NCBI GenBank assembly: GCA_965262665.1
Contig: CBDHFR010000002.1
Coordinates: 682,001 to 746,000 of the forward strand
Source of the DNA: CBDBND01 sp965262665
GTDB lineage: Bacteria > Pseudomonadota > Alphaproteobacteria > Rhodospirillales > Rhodospirillaceae
DNA: 64,000 bases
Direction: 5' to 3'
Part shown: piece after piece, positions 9,600-18,807 of the stretch
Layout: the number at the start of each line of letters is the position of its first letter
Numbering within the stretch: position 1 is the stretch's first letter
Position numbers and translations under genes: made by a program
The notes under the pieces: model-generated
What the model was told of the DNA's origin: nothing
The model's database searches: none
The model's input: only the letters and a program-made list of their open reading frames with translations

Positions 9600-9618
9600 C
9601 ATCTGACCGGCACCCTAT

Positions 9619-10038
9619 TTACCACTCGCCAATGTTTGCCATCGAAGCCCATGGCTCTTGAATGGGTAGTGCCTCGCCTTTTTGCAGGAGCTCTACGGAA
9701 ATCAGATCCGGTGAGCGGACGAAGGCCATGCGGCCCTCCCGCGGGGGGCGATTGATGGTCACGCCCGCGTCCATAAGCCGCTGGCAGGTGTCGTAGATGT
9801 TGTCCACTTCGTAGGCGAGGTGGCCGAAGTTTCGCCCGCCGGTGTAGGTCTCCGGGTCCCAATTGTAAGTCAGTTCGACGGCGGCATCCTCATCACCGGG
9901 TGCGGCCAGGAAAACCAGAGTAAAACGCCCCTTTTCGTTGTCCCAGCGCCGCAACTCCGTAAGGCCTAACTTGTTACAGTAAAAGTCAATAGAAGCGTCC
10001 AAGTCAGTGACGCGGACCATGGTATGGAGATATTTCAT
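9619..10038 (-). CDS. gloA: Glyoxalase I-like (VOC family) protein
   Basis: 139 residues from ATG 10038; a longer in-frame upstream extension is ignored because MKYLHTMVRVTDLDASIDFY is the usual start. It is the vicinal-oxygen-chelate fold of lactoylglutathione lyase, which converts the methylglyoxal-glutathione adduct to S-lactoylglutathione. Metal ligands are visible as His in 'LHTMVRV', Glu in 'AAVELTYNW', His in 'FGHLAYEVD' and Glu in 'ISVELLQ'. Glutathione-site residues follow the GloA pattern ('LGLTELRRWDNEKGRFTLVF'). It lies 32 bp downstream of the DUF1838 gene on the same strand and is probably co-transcribed with it. Confidence 0.88.
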   Translation of the reverse strand: MKYLHTMVRVTDLDASIDFYCNKLGLTELRRWDNEKGRFTLVFLAAPGDEDAAVELTYNWDPETYTGGRNFGHLAYEVDNIYDTCQRLMDAGVTINRPPREGRMAFVRSPDLISVELLQKGEALPIQEPWASMANIGEW

Positions 10039-10070
10039 GTCTCGCCTATGCGCTACGGATTCGTGGGATC

Positions 10071-10826
10071 TTACTCCGCTCTGGCGGTTTGCACTTTGTC
10101 TCGCAGTTCTGCGATTTCTTTCATGGATCGCGGCGGCTGCATCCATAAGGGCATTTCTTTCCGCACGATTGTGGTGATCTGATCGGGCATGGAATCAAAG
10201 CTCGAATATCGCCAGGCGACGGCGCTCGACATGATCGGTCCAACCCCGTAGGACACCCAGGTATGCTGGTAACGTTCCCGTTCGGTCAAGTCATCGCCTG
10301 GCTGAATGAAGAAATCTGAGTTTTCGAACTTCCCTGTGCCATGCTCAAAGAAGACGGGGTAGTTGAACCACTGCACACCATCGATGGTCTTAGCGGAATA
10401 GTTCCGCATCGGTCCCAACGTATAGACGGACCTGCCATTGTTGGATTCCACCGTGTAGATGATGTCGTCTCCATCCAGTTCATAAGTCTTGACTTGATGA
10501 GGATAGGCAATCGGGTCACGAATGAGGCGTTCACCGGTTTTCACATCGAAAAAATAAAAAACCTTGCGGGACAGTTGGACCGCCTTGTTAGGGTTGTCCG
10601 GGTCACGCAAGAGGGTGCTGGTGTCAAAGCCGATCATCTTGGCGGTCGTCGCTCCGTCTGGAAAGGACTTCACCAATCCTTCTGAATACCAGTAGACGTC
10701 CGTCTCACCGCCGCCTGTTCGCATGGTCAGCCAGGATTCAAACAAGTCTTTGTTAAAACCGTCGGCTTTCGCTCCGGTTATCGCCAGGCACAGGCCTGCG
10801 ATCAGCGATAGAGTGTGTGTTTTCAT
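10071..10826 (-). CDS. DUF1838 family secreted protein
   Basis: 251 residues from ATG 10826, with a good ribosome site (GGAGG) just upstream; longer in-frame starts have none. An N-terminal signal peptide (hydrophobic 'LSLIAGLCLAITGAKA') predicts export. The rest matches the DUF1838 pattern as I recognise it: 'WYSEGLVKSFPDG', 'YFFDVKTGERL', 'YPHQVKTYELDGDDIIYTVE', 'WFNYPVFFEHG', 'VSYGVGPIM'. No catalytic residues can be named. It is upstream of a glyoxalase on the same strand and divergent from an amidohydrolase gene 120 bp away. Confidence 0.78.
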   Translation of the reverse strand: MKTHTLSLIAGLCLAITGAKADGFNKDLFESWLTMRTGGGETDVYWYSEGLVKSFPDGATTAKMIGFDTSTLLRDPDNPNKAVQLSRKVFYFFDVKTGERLIRDPIAYPHQVKTYELDGDDIIYTVESNNGRSVYTLGPMRNYSAKTIDGVQWFNYPVFFEHGTGKFENSDFFIQPGDDLTERERYQHTWVSYGVGPIMSSAVAWRYSSFDSMPDQITTIVRKEMPLWMQPPRSMKEIAELRDKVQTARAE

Positions 10827-10946
10827 GGGTTCGCCTCCACTTTGGTAAGTGCATTGTGAAAGGACGCGGACCGTCCTGCAACCGTTGTTCCTTTGGCGCT
10901 GTCGCGAAAGGCGACTTGCAGTAGACTGTGGATTAGGGAGATCGCG

Positions 10947-12303
10947 ATGCAAAAACCATTGAACCTTATTATTTTGGTATCTGCTCTGTCGCTTTTGGGC
11001 CTCAGTCCGCAATACGCGGCCGCTGACTTATTGATCCAAGACGTCACCTTGATTGACGGCACAGGCGCACCGGCCCGAACTGGTGTGTCCGTCCTGGTCG
11101 AAGGCGATCGAATCACTCAGGTTATTTCTCAGGGCAGTCCAAGCCGGACCCACGTCGACATTGTCGATGGACGAGGCAAGTTTCTCATCCCCGGCCTCAT
11201 GGACATGCATATTCACCTGCTCGGCGCTGGCGCCTGGCGGGGCCTCAGTGTCGTTTCCGATAAGCCGGTGGATTATGAGCAGGGGCTAAAGGCCCTCCAT
11301 GGGTTTCTTTATGCCGGCGTAACCAGTGTGTTCGATGCCGGTAACGACCCTGACTACATCTATGAAATGCGCCGACGGGAACGAGCCGATGAGATCATCA
11401 GTCCCCGCCTGTTCGTCACCGGAAAACTGCTCAGCTACGAAGGCAGCTGGCTGGTGCCCTACGCCGGCATGGCTACACCGGACTGGCCGGACGCCATTCC
11501 TGTCCTGGAGGAGAAACTCAGCCGGCAGCCGGACATTCAAAAAATCACCTACGAGCGGTTTGGCTCCGGACCGCGCACCATGGTCAAACAGATGCCGCAA
11601 GAGTTGATGGCGAAAGTGGTTGACTACCTGAAAAGCCAAGGGGTAAGGACGACCATTCATATTTCCCATGAGGATCTGGCCCGTGATGCCATCGCGGCCG
11701 GGCATCGAAACGCTGGCTCATCCCGTCAATGTGGGACGCCATTCTAAAGATTTCCCGCAGCTTTTGGTCGATAGTGGTGTCGTCGTTGCGACAACGCTCG
11801 CTGTCTTTGATGACATTGTGCGTTTATCGCAATCGCCGGAGTACCTCCAGGATCCGCTCTACACTGCAACTTTGGATGAGGTTGGAATTGCAACGCGCCT
11901 TGATAAGAGTAAATCCAACTATGAACGCCAGGGTTTGCCGTCCTGGTTTCGCATTATGGTTCGCTATGTGCGGCAAAACCTCCGCGAACTCCATGAGGCC
12001 GGCGTTCCGCTGGCCTTGGCAACGGACCGGTCCGACGGCGCAACCGTTCACCGGGAGATGGAACTTTTGGTCGAGGCGGGCATATCTCCGGCAGACGTAC
12101 TTGTAATCGGCACCCTAGGCGGGCCCTGTTATTTAGGCCTGGAAAGTGAGCTTGGCACCGTCGAAGAAGGCAAGCTGGCAGACTTGGTTCTGTTGAATTC
12201 GGATCCCACCGCGGACATCGGCAATGCCAAAGACATCGCCATGGTTATCAAAAACGGCCAGGTCATCGACCACACCACCTTGCATTTACCGATCAATCAA
12301 TAA
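10947..12303 (+). pseudogene. Amidohydrolase (imidazolonepropionase-like), one frameshift
   Basis: ATG 10947 follows a TAGGGAG ribosome site and a signal peptide ('LIILVSALSLLGLSPQYAAA'). The product is a metal-dependent amidohydrolase with 'GLMDMHIHLLGAG' (HxH metal site), 'VTSVFDAGNDP', 'TTIHISHEDL' (metal His), 'LAHPVN' and 'ALATDRSD' (metal Asp). The frame breaks near 11700: upstream reads to a stop at 11747, while the downstream half, in another frame from about 11705, resumes exactly where the fold continues ('IETLAHPVNVGRHSKDFPQL') and runs to 12303. One base too many or too few explains it. The total, about 450 residues, is full length. Either a fresh pseudogene or a base error. Substrate unknown. 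Confidence 0.8.
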
Positions 12304-12353
12304 CGCCAATTGGGGAGGTTGGGCTTTTCCTTTGAGTGTGAGACAAGGAAGGT

Positions 12354-13688
12354 ATGAGCGAAACCCGTCACTCCTCCACGCGCCGGGTCTGGGCGTTGGC
12401 GTTTCCGATCATTCTCTCCAATGTGACCGTGCCCTTACTGGGTGCCGTCGATACCGCCGTCATGGGTCATTTGAACTCGCCAGTCTATTTGGGTGCCGTG
12501 GCGATCGGGTCCCTAGTCTTCAACTATCTCTACTGGGGCTTTGGCTTTTTGCGCATGGGCACCACCGGTCTGACCGCGCAGGCTCTCGGCGCCGACAATG
12601 CCGACGAAGTACGGGCCACACTCGGTCGAGCTGTTATCACAGCTGTCGGGCTGGGGCTTCTCCTCCTTGCCGTTCAAAGCCCGGTAATCTGGCTGATGTA
12701 CAATGCATTCGAAGCCAGCACGGCGGTCGAAGACTTTAGCGCGACCTACATTGCTATTCGCATTTGGTCAGCGCCGGCGGCTCTGGTGAATTACGCTTTG
12801 CTGGGTTGGTTTATCGGCCTTGGCCGCATGCGGTTGGTGTTACTGGTTCAGGTGGCCATGAACGGCCTCAACATCATCCTCAATCTGGTCTTTGTATTGG
12901 GACTGGGCTTGACTGTCGATGGTGTAGCGCTGGCCACCGTCATTTCCGAGATTTTTGGCATGGTTCTAAGTATTGCTTTAGCTGTAGGCGTGGTGCGTGC
13001 AATTGGTGGGCACTGGGATCTGTCCCGCGTCCGGGCCGTGGCCGCATTCCGGCGCCTGGCCGCCATCAACGGCAATCTATTCCTCCGTACACTGTTTTTG
13101 ATTTCTGCCTTTGGGTGGTTTACGGCGCACGGCGCACGCTTTGGCGACGTCACTTTGGCGGCAAACGCAGTCTTACTGACGTTTCTGACAATCGCTTCTT
13201 ATGCGCTCGACGGTTTCGCCCATGCCGCTGAAACTCTGGTCGGCCAATCCGTCGGGCGACGCAATGAATCCGATTACCGCTCCGCCATTTTTGCGTCGAC
13301 AAAACTGGCAGGACTGGTCGGTGTGCTTTTCACCCTTGTATTCGTGATTGGTGGGTCGTTACTGATTGCCGCGTTGACCGGCTTGGCAGACGTTCAGGTG
13401 GAGGCGGGAAGATATCTCCTGTGGGCTGCGGCTGTGCCCATTGTCGGTGTCTGGGCTTACCAACTCGACGGGATCTATTTAGGGGCGACCTCTACCCGCG
13501 CTATGCGGGACACCATGGTCGTGTCTTTCATTGTCTACCTTGGACTCTCTTTGTGGGCCATGTCGATGTGGGGCAATCACGGCCTGTGGGCGGCTTTCTT
13601 ATTCTTCTTTGCCATCCGCGGTATTGCACTGGCCGCATTGTGGCCTCGCCAATGGACTCTGGCATTGGCGCAAAAGGAACCGAACTGA
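12354..13688 (+). CDS. dinF: MATE family efflux transporter (DinF-like)
   Basis: 444 residues with about twelve hydrophobic segments in two homologous halves, an inner-membrane Na+/H+-coupled multidrug or metabolite exporter. The opening 'VWALAFPIILSNVTVPLLGAVDTAVMGHL' region and 'GTTGLTAQALGA' match the DinF branch. It begins 50 bp after the amidohydrolase gene on the same strand and ends 7 bp before a convergent gene. The transported compound cannot be read from the sequence. Confidence 0.92.
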   Translation: MSETRHSSTRRVWALAFPIILSNVTVPLLGAVDTAVMGHLNSPVYLGAVAIGSLVFNYLYWGFGFLRMGTTGLTAQALGADNADEVRATLGRAVITAVGLGLLLLAVQSPVIWLMYNAFEASTAVEDFSATYIAIRIWSAPAALVNYALLGWFIGLGRMRLVLLVQVAMNGLNIILNLVFVLGLGLTVDGVALATVISEIFGMVLSIALAVGVVRAIGGHWDLSRVRAVAAFRRLAAINGNLFLRTLFLISAFGWFTAHGARFGDVTLAANAVLLTFLTIASYALDGFAHAAETLVGQSVGRRNESDYRSAIFASTKLAGLVGVLFTLVFVIGGSLLIAALTGLADVQVEAGRYLLWAAAVPIVGVWAYQLDGIYLGATSTRAMRDTMVVSFIVYLGLSLWAMSMWGNHGLWAAFLFFFAIRGIALAALWPRQWTLALAQKEPN

Positions 13689-13695
13689 GTTCAAA

Positions 13696-14466
13696 TCAGC
13701 TGGCCAAACCGCTTTGTTTTGAACATAGGTGGGTTAAGGCGCGGTCATACAGCGCGTCATCACATAAAACATCATCAATCGTCTGGTCCTTATAGGACCC
13801 GCACAGATTCAACGCTGCGAGGGGATCTTTGGAATTTCTAAGCAGTGTGTCGAGCGCTTGACCGTTATCCTGAGCCAAATCGCGCAGCACCAAAGGGCTA
13901 GCCATGCCCACAGATTCGATCACATCGAAGCCCACTATGTTGTGCAACGCCGTCAACAATTTCGGTCCGAACATCTGCGGTGAGGAGATTTGTTCCATGC
14001 GCTCCGCCATGGTTGTGATGCTGTGTAAGAGAAATTCGAGCGCGGGTGAATGCCGGGTGAAGACCATAAGGGCGTTAGGAACCTGGTTAAATATTTTGAG
14101 GTCGTTCCCCTGATCTGGCTGAATCCAAAATTGCCGGCCAACCACAAAATCCAATGTCTCGTCGATGTCTAACAGGTGAGGTGCAAAGACGCAGACGTCA
14201 GCATCCAACCAGATAATACGGTCTACGGTTTGGTCCTGTTTGAACAAGTCCTTCGCCCAGGCCAAGCGAGCAAAGTCAGACATCATAGCTAATTTGTCAC
14301 TGAGTTTTACATGAATCGTATGCGGTACCAGGTCGAAAAATTCGTCACCCATGAATCGGTATGACCAGCTATTAGCATCGGCAAGAGTCTGCGCCGATGC
14401 TATGCACTGTGTCATCCAATCTGGAACATCGGTGGTGCGGAAGGACTGAAGGAGAACGGTGCGCAT
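13696..14466 (-). CDS. Glycosyltransferase-like protein with DxD motif
   Basis: 256 residues from ATG 14466 (MRTVLLQSFRTTDVPDW), without signal or membrane segment. 'RIIWLDADVCVF' looks like the DxD nucleotide-sugar/metal site of GT-A glycosyltransferases of the capsular-polysaccharide or mannosyltransferase-OCH1 type, and 'WAKDLFKQ' before it fits. The remaining part ('NALMVFTRHSPALEFLLHSI', 'GPKLLTALHN') also resembles that group ('GP..LT..L'). No sugar specificity can be assigned. It is divergent from the TRAP binding protein gene at 14.5 kb. Confidence 0.6.
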   Translation of the reverse strand: MRTVLLQSFRTTDVPDWMTQCIASAQTLADANSWSYRFMGDEFFDLVPHTIHVKLSDKLAMMSDFARLAWAKDLFKQDQTVDRIIWLDADVCVFAPHLLDIDETLDFVVGRQFWIQPDQGNDLKIFNQVPNALMVFTRHSPALEFLLHSITTMAERMEQISSPQMFGPKLLTALHNIVGFDVIESVGMASPLVLRDLAQDNGQALDTLLRNSKDPLAALNLCGSYKDQTIDDVLCDDALYDRALTHLCSKQSGLAS

Positions 14467-14565
14467 CTTGAACCAGCAGTATAAACCGTAAGATTGGGTG
14501 TTTGGCTGCCCCATGCTAGGATTGCGACATGGTCAAAGCGATCCTTTTTTGATGCTTATCTCCTG

Positions 14566-15531
14566 ATGTTTGTGGCGCATTCGCATGCTGATGACGAAGT
14601 AAGCGTCGCCGGAGTAACGTTTCCCAATACAATCACCGACGATCAATGGAAGGTCTTTCAAAGAAACGTAAAAGCGGGGGCCAACCCGCCCGTCACACTT
14701 AAAATGATGATCCGAGGGGAGGCGGGCTCCGAAGAAATGATGATCCAGGCCGTTCGCCGCGCCCGTCTCCAACTCGCGGCACCGTCCACAGCAGGTTCGA
14801 CCTCTCTGGTGCCTGAACTGGCCGTTCTACAACTGCCCTTTTTGTTTGACGACACACGCCAAATGGACGCTATCTACGATACTGTTCTCCCGGACTATTT
14901 TCGAAAAGCTTTTACCGAGCGGGGATTGGTTTTTCTTCATTGGATCGACAGCGGCTGGTTGGGTTTTTATGGACAGCAGTCCTTTGCTAATCCGGAGGCT
15001 GTAGCGGGAATTAAATTGCGAACGGCGCCAACGGAAGCAGCCCGTCTGATTGCTGAATCACTGAACGCCGATGCGATCTACGTGCCTTACACCGAAATTG
15101 TACAAAGCCTGCAAACCGGTTTGATTGAAGGCGGAATGACCGCGGACTACGCCTTCGTTACAGGGGGTATCGCGCCGGAAACTAAATTCTTTACGCTTAC
15201 CCGTCACGGATATGACTCAGGCATGGTGCTAGCCAATGGGGTATGGTTTGAGTCCCTCAGCGAGACCAACAAATCCGTCTTCCAAAGCGCTTATGGAGAC
15301 ACGACAGATTTTCGTCACTGCAGTCGAGCTTATTCCAAGGGTGCGCTTGACCAGTTATCGGCACAATCTCAAACGCGTGTTGTTGAATTGACATCAGAAC
15401 AACGCGCCTTATGGGTGTCCAAGACCCGCTGGACTCATGCAACATTGTTGGATCGTATAGGGTCACGCGCCATTGAGTTATACACACTGATCGAAGATGC
15501 TAAAGCCAGGTTCGAAAGTGAGGGGAGTTAA
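14566..15531 (+). CDS. TRAP transporter substrate-binding protein, DctP family
   Basis: The product is a full DctP-type receptor: 'PVTLKMMIRGEAGSEEMM', 'ELAVLQLPFLFDD', 'IKLRTAPTEAARLIAESLNA', 'SLQTGLIEGGMTADY' and a helical C-terminus. The start is uncertain. ATG 14566 gives only the last part of a signal peptide (MFVAHSHA, then DDE). A better start, ATG 14529, is out of frame by one base because of a run of six T at 14545-14550; with five T it would read MVKAILFDAYLLMFVAHSHA, a normal signal peptide. So the gene may be disabled, or the T-run miscounted. No DctQM genes are adjacent; an IclR regulator follows after 53 bp. Confidence 0.78.
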   Translation: MFVAHSHADDEVSVAGVTFPNTITDDQWKVFQRNVKAGANPPVTLKMMIRGEAGSEEMMIQAVRRARLQLAAPSTAGSTSLVPELAVLQLPFLFDDTRQMDAIYDTVLPDYFRKAFTERGLVFLHWIDSGWLGFYGQQSFANPEAVAGIKLRTAPTEAARLIAESLNADAIYVPYTEIVQSLQTGLIEGGMTADYAFVTGGIAPETKFFTLTRHGYDSGMVLANGVWFESLSETNKSVFQSAYGDTTDFRHCSRAYSKGALDQLSAQSQTRVVELTSEQRALWVSKTRWTHATLLDRIGSRAIELYTLIEDAKARFESEGS

Positions 15532-15584
15532 CCTTATCGGTGTATCGTTGACCTCTTTCCGCGATAGTCGATAACTAAAGTATC

Positions 15585-16343
15585 ATGGCCAAATCGGAAT
15601 CCGGCATTAGAACCAACAGATCCCTGGTCCGGGGCTTGCACGTCCTGACGGAGATCAGTGCCAATGGGCCAATGCGGGCATCCGAAGTTGCCCGCCGCGT
15701 TGGCCTTCCCAGGGCAACCGTTGTTCGTCTCATCGAAACATTGATTGAAGCGGAAATGATCCGCCGCCACGATGGCTCGAAGACTTATGAAGTCACAGAG
15801 CAGGTCACCCGCTTGTCCCACGGTTATGACCGGTGGAGCGCATTGACTGACTCGGCCATTACCGACATCTCTGCGGCGTCAAAAGAATTGACCTGGCCGC
15901 TGGTCCTTTCGACACCGTCCGGTTTGGATATGGTGATCCGCTACAACACGGATCACACCAGCCCGCTGGCGCTCCAACGGTACAATCTCGGATTTAGGAT
16001 TCCTGTTTTTGATACGGCGAGCGGCATGGTTTTTTTGGCATACGGATCCAATTCGGAACGTGAAACTTATTTGCGACTTCTCGAGGCTGAGCAAGGGACA
16101 CTGGACGTGAGTCGTGTTCGCCGGCGTATGGATGAAACACGTGCTGATGGGTATTGTGTTCATCATCGCGCCGGTAGCCTGGAAAAAGCGTTGGCCGTGC
16201 CGATCTTAAAACAGGACGCTTTTCAAGGCGCCCTGACCATGCGCTATATCCCGTCGGCGGTCAGTTACAGTGAAATCAAGACGCGATACGTAGGTCCCTT
16301 ACTGGAACTGGCGTCTTCCATCGGCGCAAAACTGTCCGTCTAA
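15585..16343 (+). CDS. IclR family transcriptional regulator
   Basis: 252 residues, typical for IclR. Residues 10-65 form the winged helix-turn-helix ('GLHVLTEISANGPMRASEVA', 'LPRATVVRLIETLIEAEMI'). The rest is the effector-binding GAF-like domain ('LVLSTPSGLDMVIRYNTD', 'DTASGMVFLAY', 'VHHRAGSLEKALAVPI'). Such regulators control catabolic genes for aromatic or small acids. It directly follows a TRAP binding protein gene on the same strand, so it may regulate uptake of that solute. The ligand is unknown. Confidence 0.9.
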   Translation: MAKSESGIRTNRSLVRGLHVLTEISANGPMRASEVARRVGLPRATVVRLIETLIEAEMIRRHDGSKTYEVTEQVTRLSHGYDRWSALTDSAITDISAASKELTWPLVLSTPSGLDMVIRYNTDHTSPLALQRYNLGFRIPVFDTASGMVFLAYGSNSERETYLRLLEAEQGTLDVSRVRRRMDETRADGYCVHHRAGSLEKALAVPILKQDAFQGALTMRYIPSAVSYSEIKTRYVGPLLELASSIGAKLSV

Positions 16344-16521
16344 GGCTCTAAAAACAAACAAGACTTTCCCCCTTTTGGTTTTAGAACCCGCCCGTTCTCG
16401 TAACTGCAATGAAGTGTCGTGACGATGGACAGGGTGCGAGGAACCGAACTGCCGGCCCTTGTCCCTTAAAGACAATATCCGACCTGGCTGAGGTACAATT
16501 CGTCCCTGGCGAAGCTCAAGC

Positions 16522-17037
16522 TTAGGGCTTTAAACATGTGTTGACGAAAGCGTCGAGCTTGCCGCCTTCAAACAAGTAACCTTTCATGCCCATAATATCA
16601 GCGGTCTCGATATCTATAATTTTATCTCCAATCAAAAAGCATTCCGATTTCATAATTGGCCATCGACCAAGCAGATCAACTATCATGCCCGGTGCGGGTT
16701 TTCGGTTGTAGGAAATTCTCGCATACTCTGGCACGACCGCTTGGGGGTGGTAGGGGCAATACAAAAATTCATCGATGTGCGCGCCGCTTAACGCGAGTTC
16801 ATTAGCCATCCACCGGTGCAGATCAACAACATTGGATTCTGGATAGTATCCACGAGCCACGCCAGCTTGATTGGTGACAACGAATACGTAAAAACCCTTG
16901 TCGTTGAGCATCTTTATCGCTTCTTGTGCTCCGTCGACCCATACAACTTGATCTGGACGATTCACATAGCCAGTGTCCTCAATAATTACTCCATCACGAT
17001 CAAGGAAAACCGCTGGCCGGTGTATTACCTCAGGTAT
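16522..17037 (-). pseudogene. gmhB: D-glycero-D-manno-heptose bisphosphate phosphatase (GmhB-like), 5' end cut by IS630
   Basis: The frame includes the HAD nucleophile motif VFLDRDGVI (about 17000), followed by 'GYVNRPDQVVWVDGAQEAI', 'VVTNQAGVARGYY', 'FLYCPYHP' (zinc loop Cys-x-His) and 'CFLIGDKIIDIETADIMGMK', the HAD-IIIA pattern of GmhB. GmhB removes the 7-phosphate in ADP- or GDP-heptose synthesis for LPS. No ATG precedes the DRDG motif: the frame runs directly into the IS630 end (TA at 17038), so the native start was lost. A GTG at 16965 lies after the nucleophile and would give an inactive protein. Enough coding survives that a fortuitous start could still express it. Confidence 0.72.
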
Positions 17038-17508
17038 TAGAGCGTTTCCGAGGTTGAATGAATCAATATTTTGTTGTCATGGTCTTGGCAGACTGATTCG
17101 ATAGCCGCTTTGGCGGGGGCATCGTGGCTGTATCGGAAGACCTGCGTATTCGTTTGGCGAGGAAAGTGGCGTCGGGCATGTCGCGCCGTCAGGCGGCGGC
17201 CCTTTTTGAGGTGAGCGCAAGCTCGGCGGTGCGGGATGGCGGGCGATATGAAGACGAGGGGACTGTCGCGGTCAAGCCACGGCCGTCGCGCCAGCGCCGT
17301 CTTGATCCTTGACGGCGAGGATATCCTGCGCTGGATTAAGGAGACGCCAGACCCGACACTGCAAGAGCTGTCTGAGCGTTTGGACGAAGTTCACCAAGTG
17401 ATTGCGCCGACTTCGACGATTAATGACTGGTTCCGCGCGCGCAAGATCAGCTTTAAAAAAACCGCCCACGCCAGTGAACAGGAACGCGCGGATGGGCAGG
17501 CAGCACGC
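17038..17508 (+). pseudogene. Degenerate IS630-family element, left part
   Basis: The left end TAGAGCGTTTCC sits at a TA target and is followed by an N-terminal helix-turn-helix ('RIRLARKVASGMSRRQAAAL', from ATG 17124). The frame is lost near 17235-17310 and picked up again as 'ILRWIKETPDPTLQELSERL' and 'TINDWFRARKISFKKTAHAS', all standard IS630 orfA sequence. The DDE half is absent. It is a different subtype from the copies at 2.8 and 36.4 kb. Confidence 0.75.
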
Positions 17509-17735
17509 GTGGTTTGGCGCCAACGTCAGGCCCGACCTCCGGAACCACCTCGAGCCTACCGGAGGGGATACACCGGCATCTCGGGCCGCGTCCTCGCTCG
17601 AACGCCCCGTCGCAATCGCTGCCCAGAACCGAACAAGCTCCTCACGCCGTGCCGAGTCCGGTCGACCTGGCGAATGCAACTTGCTCCGTCCAGACCGATC
17701 CGACCGCCGTCTGCGTACCCGTCATAGCAACCTCC
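17509..17735 (-). pseudogene. IS30-family transposase, N-terminal fragment
   Basis: On the minus strand, from about 17679, the frame reads 'REELVRFWAAIATGRSSEDA' and 'DAGVSPPVGSRWFRRSG', the N-terminal helix-turn-helix region of IS30 transposases. It then loses similarity at the junction with IS630 sequence. About 55 bp upstream of the start are probably the element's end region. Non-functional. Confidence 0.65.
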
Positions 17736-17744
17736 TATGCCAGA

Positions 17745-18095
17745 GTGTTGCGACGACCGATTGAACCCGCCCAATATGCCCGCGGTGACGACCGCAAACT
17801 GCTCCGCCTCCACGGCATCAAGGCCGCCATGAGCCGCAAGGGGAATTGCCTCGACAATGCCCCATGGAGAGCTTCTTTGGGTCTCTCAAGACCGAACTCG
17901 TGCACCGTACCCGGTTTCGTACCCGGCGCGAGGCCAGGGCTTGCGCTATTCGAGTACATCGAGATCTTCTATAACCAACGATGGCGCCACTCGAGCATCG
18001 GCTACCGGACGCCGGCACAGGCCAGGAGAGATATGACCATCGATCAGGCCGCATAGGTGAAGAACCACCTGGTCCGGATTTTGGGAGCAACGTCA
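17745..18095 (+). pseudogene. IS3-family orfB, C-terminal fragment with frameshifts
   Basis: Reads as the end of an IS3 integrase core: 'HGIKAAMSRKGNCLDNAP', then one or two frame changes, 'LALFEYIEIFYNQRWRHSSI' and the C-terminus 'GYRTPAQARRDMTIDQAA', then the terminus GGGAGCAACGTCA ending at 18095. The final Glu of the DDE triad should follow 'DNAP' but falls in the frameshifted part. The last 84 bp recur inverted at 7574-7657. It abuts the sugar epimerase remnant. Confidence 0.75.
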
Positions 18096-18097
18096 AA

Positions 18098-18623
18098 ATG
18101 GGTGAGCTTCAGGTGCAGGCTTACAAGATTCAGTACGACATGGAAAACATTGCAATTGTCCGGCCAAGCAATGTTTATGGGCCCGGCGACAATTTTGACC
18201 CTGAGACAGCCATGGTCATTCCGACATTAATATCACGCATTATGAATAAGGAAGACCCGGTACTCATTTGGGGAGATGGCTCAGCAATCCGCGATTTCGC
18301 GTACAGCCGGGATGTTGCCGAGGGCACTATATCTTGCACTTTACCACGGCACGAAAGGAGGATTTGTAAATCTTGGCGCAGGCAAGGGTTATACAATCAA
18401 AGAACTTGTAGAGACGTTGAGTGCATTTTTGGAGTTTAAAATTGAATTTGATACGTCAAAGCCGTCTGGATTTCCCCGCCGCGTGATGGATATAACGCTC
18501 GCAAAAGAGATCATTGACAACAATCCAACCACGTCACTTAGAGACGGTCTTAAGGAAACATGGGACTGGTTTACGACTCACAAAGATGAGTACCTGAGTA
18601 AACAGAACTATTTCGCAGATTAA
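18098..18623 (+). pseudogene. NAD-dependent sugar epimerase (GDP-fucose synthase-like), C-terminal half with frameshift
   Basis: The fragment encodes the C-terminal half of an extended short-chain dehydrogenase: 'IVRPSNVYGPGDNFDP' (the conserved RPxNVYGPGD block of GDP-4-keto-6-deoxymannose epimerase/reductases), 'PVLIWGDGSAIRDFAYSRDV', then after a one-base shift near 18325 'GGFVNLGAGKGYTIKELVET' and 'ETWDWFTTHKDEYLSKQNYF'. The Rossmann GxxGxxG and the catalytic YxxxK part are missing, replaced by IS3 debris. Together with gmhB at 16.5 kb it probably belonged to an LPS or capsule sugar-nucleotide locus. Its composition is more AT-rich than its neighbours. Confidence 0.75.
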
Positions 18624-18714
18624 CAAATCATAGGCCTATACTTGGCCTGCAATCAGTCCGGCAAAGCTGCAAAAGAGTGGTAAAAGTTCTTGCTTCTCTC
18701 ACCACCCCGATAAC

Positions 18715-18753
18715 AGCCGTTCGAAAATCCAGAAATCTATTTGGCGAACGGCT
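18715..18753. other. 9-bp inverted repeat (possible hairpin)
   Basis: AGCCGTTCG at 18715-18723 is exactly mirrored by CGAACGGCT at 18745-18753 around a 21-nt spacer. There is no following T-run, so a terminator is not supported. It lies just outside the tRNA fragment and might be part of an integrase-binding region, but that is a guess. Confidence 0.35.
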
Positions 18754-18763
18754 TTGAATTAAA

Positions 18764-18807
18764 TGGTCGGAGTGAGTGGATTCGAACCACCGGCCCTGCC
18801 TCCCGAA
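18764..18807 (-). other. 3' tRNA-Pro fragment, probable attachment site remnant
   Basis: On the minus strand these 44 nt correspond to the anticodon loop, variable loop, T-arm, acceptor strand and CCA end of tRNA-Pro(CGG), as in the intact gene at 34458-34534 and in the same orientation. They differ from it by two substitutions and one deleted base. Everything 5' of the anticodon loop is missing. A tyrosine-integrase N-terminus lies 174 bp away. This is the arrangement left when an element integrates into the 3' half of a tRNA gene and displaces the old 3' end. Confidence 0.65.

Noticed and set aside
16344..16388. Imperfect inverted repeat after the IclR gene as a terminator
   Set aside because: Mismatched stem, long loop and no T-run.
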